Under the pieces are notes generated by a model that was given only the letters and a program-made list of their open reading frames with translations, did no database searches and was not told the origin of the DNA. From the NCBI GenBank assembly GCA_013329905.1, contig DUJH01000023.1:47084-57008 (forward strand): a stretch of DNA of 9,925 nt. Direction: 5' to 3'. This DNA comes from Candidatus Thalassarchaeaceae archaeon. Lineage in GTDB: Archaea; Thermoplasmatota; Poseidoniia; Poseidoniales; Thalassarchaeaceae. Both the position numbers and the translations under genes were made by a program. Below, piece by piece: positions 6,051-9,925 of the stretch. Position 1 is the stretch's first letter. Every line of letters begins with the position of its first letter.

Positions 6051-8738
6051 ATGGGCGAGGAAGATGGATTCGATTCGCTTCGAACTTTTACCAAGTCGGA
6101 CGATTCCAAGGCTCGCTTTCACGCACTTTCTCACTTACAGGAATCGGGCATCTGCGAGCTCGATTCTCTGCCTTTCACGATTAGATTACTGCTTGAGGCA
6201 GCGTTGCGCAAGTGCGATGGATTCTTGGTGACTCGTGATGATGTTGAGCGCATCGCGGCGTGGTCGCCAACAATGACTCCCGAAGAGATTCCATTCGCTC
6301 CAAGTAGGGTAATTCTGCAGGACTTCACCGGAGTACCAGCGGTCGTCGATATCGCCGCTCTGCGCGATGCGATGGTCGAGTTGGGTGGAGATCCTGAGAA
6401 GGTCAATCCGCAGGTTCCTGTCGATTTGGTAATTGACCACTCGGTTCAGGTTGATGTTTCAGGATTATTCCCTGACGCACGCGAGCGCAATTTGGAGATC
6501 GAGTATCATCGCAACATGGAGCGCTATCAATTCCTCAAGTGGGGCCAGCAGAGTTTGGACAATTTCCGCGCTGTTCCTCCTGGGCGTGGTATCGTGCATC
6601 AGGTGAATCTCGAATGGATTGCAAGTGTCGCGCGCGAGGAGGATGGAGTGTGGCTACCGGATACGCTAGTTGGCACCGATAGCCACACGACGATGATCAA
6701 CGGGCTCGGTGTTCTCGGCTGGGGCGTTGGTGGAATCGAAGCCGAGGCCGTGATGCTCGGTCAGCCGATTTACATGCTGCTACCAGAAGTCTGCGGATTC
6801 GAGATGACCGGCTCTTTGAGTCCAGGTGTAACTGCAACCGACATGACGCTGCGAATCGTAGAGATGCTTCGCGAGCACGGTGTCGTCGGGAAATTCGTCG
6901 AATTCCACGGTTCGGGACTTGCTAATTTGAGTCTCCCAGACCGCGCAACAATCGCCAATATGGCTCCAGAATATGGGGCGACATGCGGCTTTTTCCCAGT
7001 GGATGAGACAGCGCTGGATTACATGCGATTGTCGGGTCGTGATGAGTCGCATATCGAGAATGTGAAGCGCTATCTTAGTGCACAGGGATTGTTCCACAGC
7101 GAGGCTACTCCTACCCCTTCTTTCACCTCCACACTCTCTCTTGATCTCTCGACAGTCGAACCTGCTCTGGCTGGACCAAAACGACCTCAAGATCGGGTCG
7201 ATTTGTCGGCGATGAAGTCGCATTGGAGACAGAGTCTGAACGCGCCGGTCGGGCATAGCGGCCACGGGGTCGATTCGACGCAGAGTGACACCTCGGCTGC
7301 TATTGGTGATCGAGGCGTCGACCTCGGGCACGGTGACATCGTCATCGCTGCCATCACCAGTTGTACGAATACGAGCAATCCAAGCGTGATGATTGCTGCG
7401 GGGTTGCTCGCTCGCAACGCGCGCGCAGCAGGACTTTCGATTGCTCCCGCTGTCAAGCCGAGTTTGGCTCCGGGTTCGCGCGTTGTTACAGAATACTTCG
7501 ATGCGGCGGGCCTGACTGAGGATCTCGATGCGCTAGGATTCAGCGTTGTTGGCTATGGCTGCACGACCTGTATCGGCAATTCAGGACCGCTCGATGCCGA
7601 CATCGAGGCTGCTATCGATGAGGCTGATCTTATCGTCGGCAGCGTTCTCTCTGGAAATCGCAATTTCGAGGGGCGAATCCATCAGAAAGTCAAGGCAAAC
7701 TACCTCGCCAGTCCACCCCTCGTCGTCGCCTATGCAATCGCGGGAACTCTTGACATCGACTTCGGAAGCGACCCACTCGGTCACACAGCCGAAGGTTCCC
7801 CAGTGATGCTATCTGACATTTGGCCGAGTGATGCTGAAATCCAAGCCACCATCGCTACCTCAATTGATCCAGAAATGTTCCGCCGGCGCTATGCAGACGT
7901 GCTCGAAGAGCCGCGTTGGGATGCCATCAGTAGTTCCCAGTCAGCGCTCTACCCCTGGGCCAAGGAATCCACTTACGTCCGCCTACCTTCATTCTTCGAA
8001 GGCATCGAGGCGGAACCAGCACCGATTGAGGCGATTCACCAAGCCAAGGTACTGCTCAAGTTGGGAGACTCGGTAACCACTGATCACATCAGTCCAGCTG
8101 GTGCTTTTCCTCACCACGGTCCAGCCGGTCAATACCTCGTTTCTAAGGGTGTTTCACCCCGCGATTTCAACTCATTCGGTAGCCGCCGAGGCAACCACGA
8201 AGTTATGATGCGAGGCACATTTGCAAACGTCCGTATTCGTAATCAAATCGCAGATGGAATCGAGGGTGGATTCACCACTTATTTCCCAACCGGCGAAGTC
8301 ACCAGCGTCTACGACGCCAGCATGCGCTACCAAGCAGATGGCACCCCACTCGTTGTCTTGGCTGGCACTCAGTATGGCGCCGGTAGCAGCCGTGATTGGG
8401 CTGCAAAGGGAACTCTTCTCCTCGGTGTCAGAGCGGTAATCGCCACGTCTTTCGAGCGCATACATCGCTCGAACCTCGTTGGAATGGGAGTTCTTCCGCT
8501 GACCTTCCCAGAAGGCGAGGACGCCGATTCGCTGGGGCTTAACGGGACCGAGACTTTTGACATCCCAGCTCACGCCGACCTCGACCCCCTCTCTTCCATC
8601 ACAGTCACGGCGACCAAGTCGAGCGGGGATGTCATAGAGTTCGACGCAGTGGTCCGATTAGACACGCCGGTAGAAGTCGATTACTACCGTAACGGCGGCA
8701 TCTTGCAGACCGTTCTACGCAATCTAGCCGAGGCCTGA
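6051..8738 (+). CDS. acnA: aconitate hydratase A (aconitase, AcnA/IRP1 type)
   Basis: An 895-aa cytosolic 4Fe-4S enzyme that isomerises citrate to isocitrate through cis-aconitate in the TCA cycle; full length for the AcnA/IRP1 family. The three cluster cysteines are Cys438 (TSCTNTSNPS), Cys504 and Cys507 (GYGCTTCIGNSG). Other family marks in order are DLVIDHSVQVD, VGTDSHTTMINGLGVLGWG, SGNRNFEGRIH, GDSVTTDHISPAGA, SFGSRRGNHEVMMRG (Arg712/713) and YGAGSSRDWAAKG (Ser779, Ser780, Arg781), the last being the swivel-domain substrate loop. The residues 360-425 between domains are low-complexity linker, as usual. The start at 6051 has GGGGTG five bases upstream. A 31-bp gap to the next gene suggests an operon. 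This type is mainly bacterial and, in archaea, generally regarded as transferred; that point is background knowledge, not shown here. An RNA-binding role as in IRP1 is possible but not indicated. Confidence 0.96.
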   Translation: MGEEDGFDSLRTFTKSDDSKARFHALSHLQESGICELDSLPFTIRLLLEAALRKCDGFLVTRDDVERIAAWSPTMTPEEIPFAPSRVILQDFTGVPAVVDIAALRDAMVELGGDPEKVNPQVPVDLVIDHSVQVDVSGLFPDARERNLEIEYHRNMERYQFLKWGQQSLDNFRAVPPGRGIVHQVNLEWIASVAREEDGVWLPDTLVGTDSHTTMINGLGVLGWGVGGIEAEAVMLGQPIYMLLPEVCGFEMTGSLSPGVTATDMTLRIVEMLREHGVVGKFVEFHGSGLANLSLPDRATIANMAPEYGATCGFFPVDETALDYMRLSGRDESHIENVKRYLSAQGLFHSEATPTPSFTSTLSLDLSTVEPALAGPKRPQDRVDLSAMKSHWRQSLNAPVGHSGHGVDSTQSDTSAAIGDRGVDLGHGDIVIAAITSCTNTSNPSVMIAAGLLARNARAAGLSIAPAVKPSLAPGSRVVTEYFDAAGLTEDLDALGFSVVGYGCTTCIGNSGPLDADIEAAIDEADLIVGSVLSGNRNFEGRIHQKVKANYLASPPLVVAYAIAGTLDIDFGSDPLGHTAEGSPVMLSDIWPSDAEIQATIATSIDPEMFRRRYADVLEEPRWDAISSSQSALYPWAKESTYVRLPSFFEGIEAEPAPIEAIHQAKVLLKLGDSVTTDHISPAGAFPHHGPAGQYLVSKGVSPRDFNSFGSRRGNHEVMMRGTFANVRIRNQIADGIEGGFTTYFPTGEVTSVYDASMRYQADGTPLVVLAGTQYGAGSSRDWAAKGTLLLGVRAVIATSFERIHRSNLVGMGVLPLTFPEGEDADSLGLNGTETFDIPAHADLDPLSSITVTATKSSGDVIEFDAVVRLDTPVEVDYYRNGGILQTVLRNLAEA

Positions 8739-8769
8739 ATTCAAAACCAGATACCCAACGGGTGATTCG

Positions 8770-9396
8770 ATGAGTGACGAGGACAACATCCGATTTTCCT
8801 TCCGCTCGAACGAGCAAGATGTCGAGGTTGTCATCCAGGGTCCTCCATCGTGGGTCAATCTATACCGTGAACGAATCGGACTCGAAGGCGATATTGGTTA
8901 CACTCAATCTGTCAGCGGTGCATTGGAGGAAGCGATTAATGGAGCACCGGCGGAAAAGAAGGTTAACCAATTGCCAGGACCTCCTCCCGATCCAAGTCGT
9001 CTTCCTTCAGTTGTCAGAGTAATCGGTGACCTCGACATCGAGGCTGGCTTGGATGCGCTGGGAGCGCCGGGTCGCACAGAGCCGGATTTGGCAGGAATCA
9101 GCATCTTCCTCGATGAATTAGAGGAGGCGCCCGAAGCACTCTCCGACAATATATCTGGAGACCCAATGGCCGAGTCGTGGATTCAGCTGGTGATGACTCT
9201 TGTCGTTCGCGAGCACGGCCATACATCACTCTCTCTCGGGTCGATAGAGGCTCTGCTCGGAGAGCGCGTCAATCGCTCAGGTATCGAACTGCAGATGTTC
9301 CTCGATAGGCTATGGCTACTCGGCCGCCTTGAGCGAATCCATGGTGGTGCTGAGATACAGTATGCCCCGAATCCAAGTTGGCTTGAAGCCCCCTAA
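8770..9396 (+). CDS. hypothetical protein with possible C-terminal winged-helix domain
   Basis: A 208-aa acidic, soluble protein that I do not recognise. Residues 1-55 look like a small alpha/beta unit (RFSFRSNEQDVEVVIQGPPSWVNLYRERIG). Residues 57-80 are a proline-rich linker (LPGPPPDPSRLP). Residues 81-130 are acidic. Residues 134-200 read like a winged helix: helix WIQLVMTLVVREHG, helix SLGSIEALLG, a longer helix IELQMFLDRLWLLGRLERI, then a strand pair with the turn HGGAEIQYAPNP. There is no signal peptide or membrane segment. The start is well supported by GGGTGAT three bases before the ATG. It follows aconitase by 31 bp and is probably co-transcribed, so it might regulate or assist aconitase expression; that is only inference. 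It could equally be a scaffold or segregation-type adaptor. Confidence 0.8.
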   Translation: MSDEDNIRFSFRSNEQDVEVVIQGPPSWVNLYRERIGLEGDIGYTQSVSGALEEAINGAPAEKKVNQLPGPPPDPSRLPSVVRVIGDLDIEAGLDALGAPGRTEPDLAGISIFLDELEEAPEALSDNISGDPMAESWIQLVMTLVVREHGHTSLSLGSIEALLGERVNRSGIELQMFLDRLWLLGRLERIHGGAEIQYAPNPSWLEAP

Positions 9397-9414
9397 TATG
9401 GCGCCTATTCCTTA

Positions 9415-9431
9415 CAACTCCTAAGGAGTTG
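9415..9431. repeat. perfect 17-bp palindrome after the 208-aa gene
   Basis: CAACTCC, centre TAA, GGAGTTG: the arms match exactly, and the centre also partly pairs (CAACTCCT, A, AGGAGTTG). It begins 18 bp after the stop of the 208-aa gene and 54 bp before the start of the FG-GAP protein. It may be a terminator hairpin for the acnA unit or an operator just upstream of the next promoter. No long T-run follows, which weakens a pure terminator reading. Confidence 0.5.
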
Positions 9432-9452
9432 CTAAAGTCAGAACGGGCGAAG

Positions 9453-9461
9453 GCATAAGAG
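9453..9461 (+). promoter_or_regulatory. possible TATA box for the FG-GAP gene
   Basis: GCATAAGAG lies about 28-29 bases before the ATG at 9486, the distance expected for a start at or near the codon. No Shine-Dalgarno is visible in GGCGAAGTCAT, so a leaderless mRNA is plausible. The match to the consensus is only partial. Confidence 0.35.
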
Positions 9462-9485
9462 AGAACTGAAATTCGGCGAAGTCAT

Positions 9486-9925
9486 ATGTCCCCGTCAAAG
9501 AACACCAAAAACGATTCCCGAGGAGGTCGGATAGCAATTCTTCTTGTTTTGTTGATGCTGAGTTCACCTATGCTCTCGCTGGTTCCATCCGCATCCGCTT
9601 CTCACATTACACAGTACGCTGTGCAGCGAGATCCATCGTACATCACAATCGGCGATATCGATTGTGATAACGACAATGATATCGTCTCAGCCAGTTCAAT
9701 GGGCCACTTCATCTCGGCTTTGTACAACGATGGAAATGGTGGCTTCGGGGACAGGCAGGACGTTTTCATCTCAAACAATGATTCTCACCGAGCAGGATTC
9801 CGAGATACAGCAGACGGAACCAGAGTGTACATTGCTGACGTTGACGGAGATGATGTCAACGATGTTGTATATTATCAACAGAACATTAGATTCGTCGGTG
9901 GACCAATGGTCCCTGGAAATCTAAC
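9486..9925 (+). CDS. secreted FG-GAP/VCBS repeat protein (N-terminal part, runs off the window)
   Basis: The frame opens at ATG 9486 and stays open for 146 codons to the window edge, so the true end is unseen. Residues 1-15 are basic (KNTKNDSRGGR), followed by a hydrophobic core (16-33, IAILLVLLMLSSPMLSLV) and an ASA-S site near residue 38, a clear Sec signal peptide. The mature part shows two calcium-binding type loops, DIDCDNDND (57-65) and DVDGDDVND (118-126), about 61 residues apart. They lie in the setting ITIGDID...DIVSAS and VYIADVD...DVVYY typical of FG-GAP/VCBS beta-propeller blades, with YNDGNGGFGDRQ between them. Proteins of this kind are usually large cell-surface or extracellular adhesins or enzyme scaffolds. 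The specific role is unknown. A leaderless promoter is likely. Confidence 0.85.
   Translation, partial: MSPSKNTKNDSRGGRIAILLVLLMLSSPMLSLVPSASASHITQYAVQRDPSYITIGDIDCDNDNDIVSASSMGHFISALYNDGNGGFGDRQDVFISNNDSHRAGFRDTADGTRVYIADVDGDDVNDVVYYQQNIRFVGGPMVPGNL

Noticed and set aside
5950..6231. 93-aa plus-strand open frame between the cyclophilin and aconitase
   Set aside because: It spans the promoter and leader of acnA and then overlaps acnA in another frame, with no recognisable protein sequence.
6780..7331. 183-aa minus-strand open frame opposite acnA
   Set aside because: It is antisense to conserved aconitase sequence, has a low-quality peptide and no start signals.
1..9925. CRISPR arrays, transposases, phage genes, toxin-antitoxin or defence genes
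   Set aside because: I looked for spaced direct repeats and for their protein motifs in the coding frames and saw none; the window is mostly core metabolism.

Overview
The window looks like chromosomal DNA of a moderately GC-rich planktonic euryarchaeon. Marine Group II (Poseidoniales) or a close Thermoplasmatota relative is my best guess. The archaeal signs are GGAGGTGA/GGTGAT ribosome-binding sites, TATA-like boxes about 27 bp upstream of apparently leaderless starts, an archaeal-type tRNA-Gln with the 3' CCA encoded, a two-subunit KorAB-type 2-oxoacid:ferredoxin oxidoreductase, and a secreted FG-GAP/VCBS-type surface protein. The taxonomic assignment is inference; no rRNA or marker gene is present.

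Layout, left to right. Positions 1-120 hold an open frame that may be the tail of an upstream gene. An aldo/keto reductase (242-1102, +) is followed directly by a small single-pass membrane protein (1112-1309, +). Next comes a short AT-rich island with a DUF1737-like small protein (1387-1608, +) behind a clear TATA box. Facing it on the minus strand are tRNA-Gln(CTG) (1643-1715) and the korB-korA operon (1784-4620), whose two genes overlap by ATGA. A divergent intergenic region (4621-4879) with a perfect 15-bp palindrome separates korAB from a plus-strand gene for a membrane-anchored cyclophilin with an N-terminal TPR-like region (4880-5953). After a 97-bp gap with a second 15-bp palindrome and a hairpin that can bury the ribosome-binding site comes a full-length AcnA-type aconitase (6051-8738). 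An unrecognised 208-aa protein with a possible C-terminal winged-helix domain (8770-9396) follows it, probably in the same operon. A third palindrome (9415-9431) precedes the start of a secreted FG-GAP/VCBS protein (9486 to the window edge, incomplete), which has no stop codon inside the window.

How it fits together. Aconitase makes isocitrate, and KorAB probably oxidises 2-oxoglutarate to succinyl-CoA with ferredoxin as acceptor, so two TCA-cycle steps flank the cyclophilin gene. Three near-perfect palindromes in three intergenic regions share a CTC...TA(C/A)...GAG layout and are the least expected regulatory signal here. I found no CRISPR array, transposase, phage gene, toxin-antitoxin pair or defence island. 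Most of the window is ordinary core metabolism; the most unusual items are the TPR-membrane-cyclophilin fusion, the palindromes and the hairpin at acnA, the 208-aa partner of aconitase, and the AT-rich small gene beside the tRNA.
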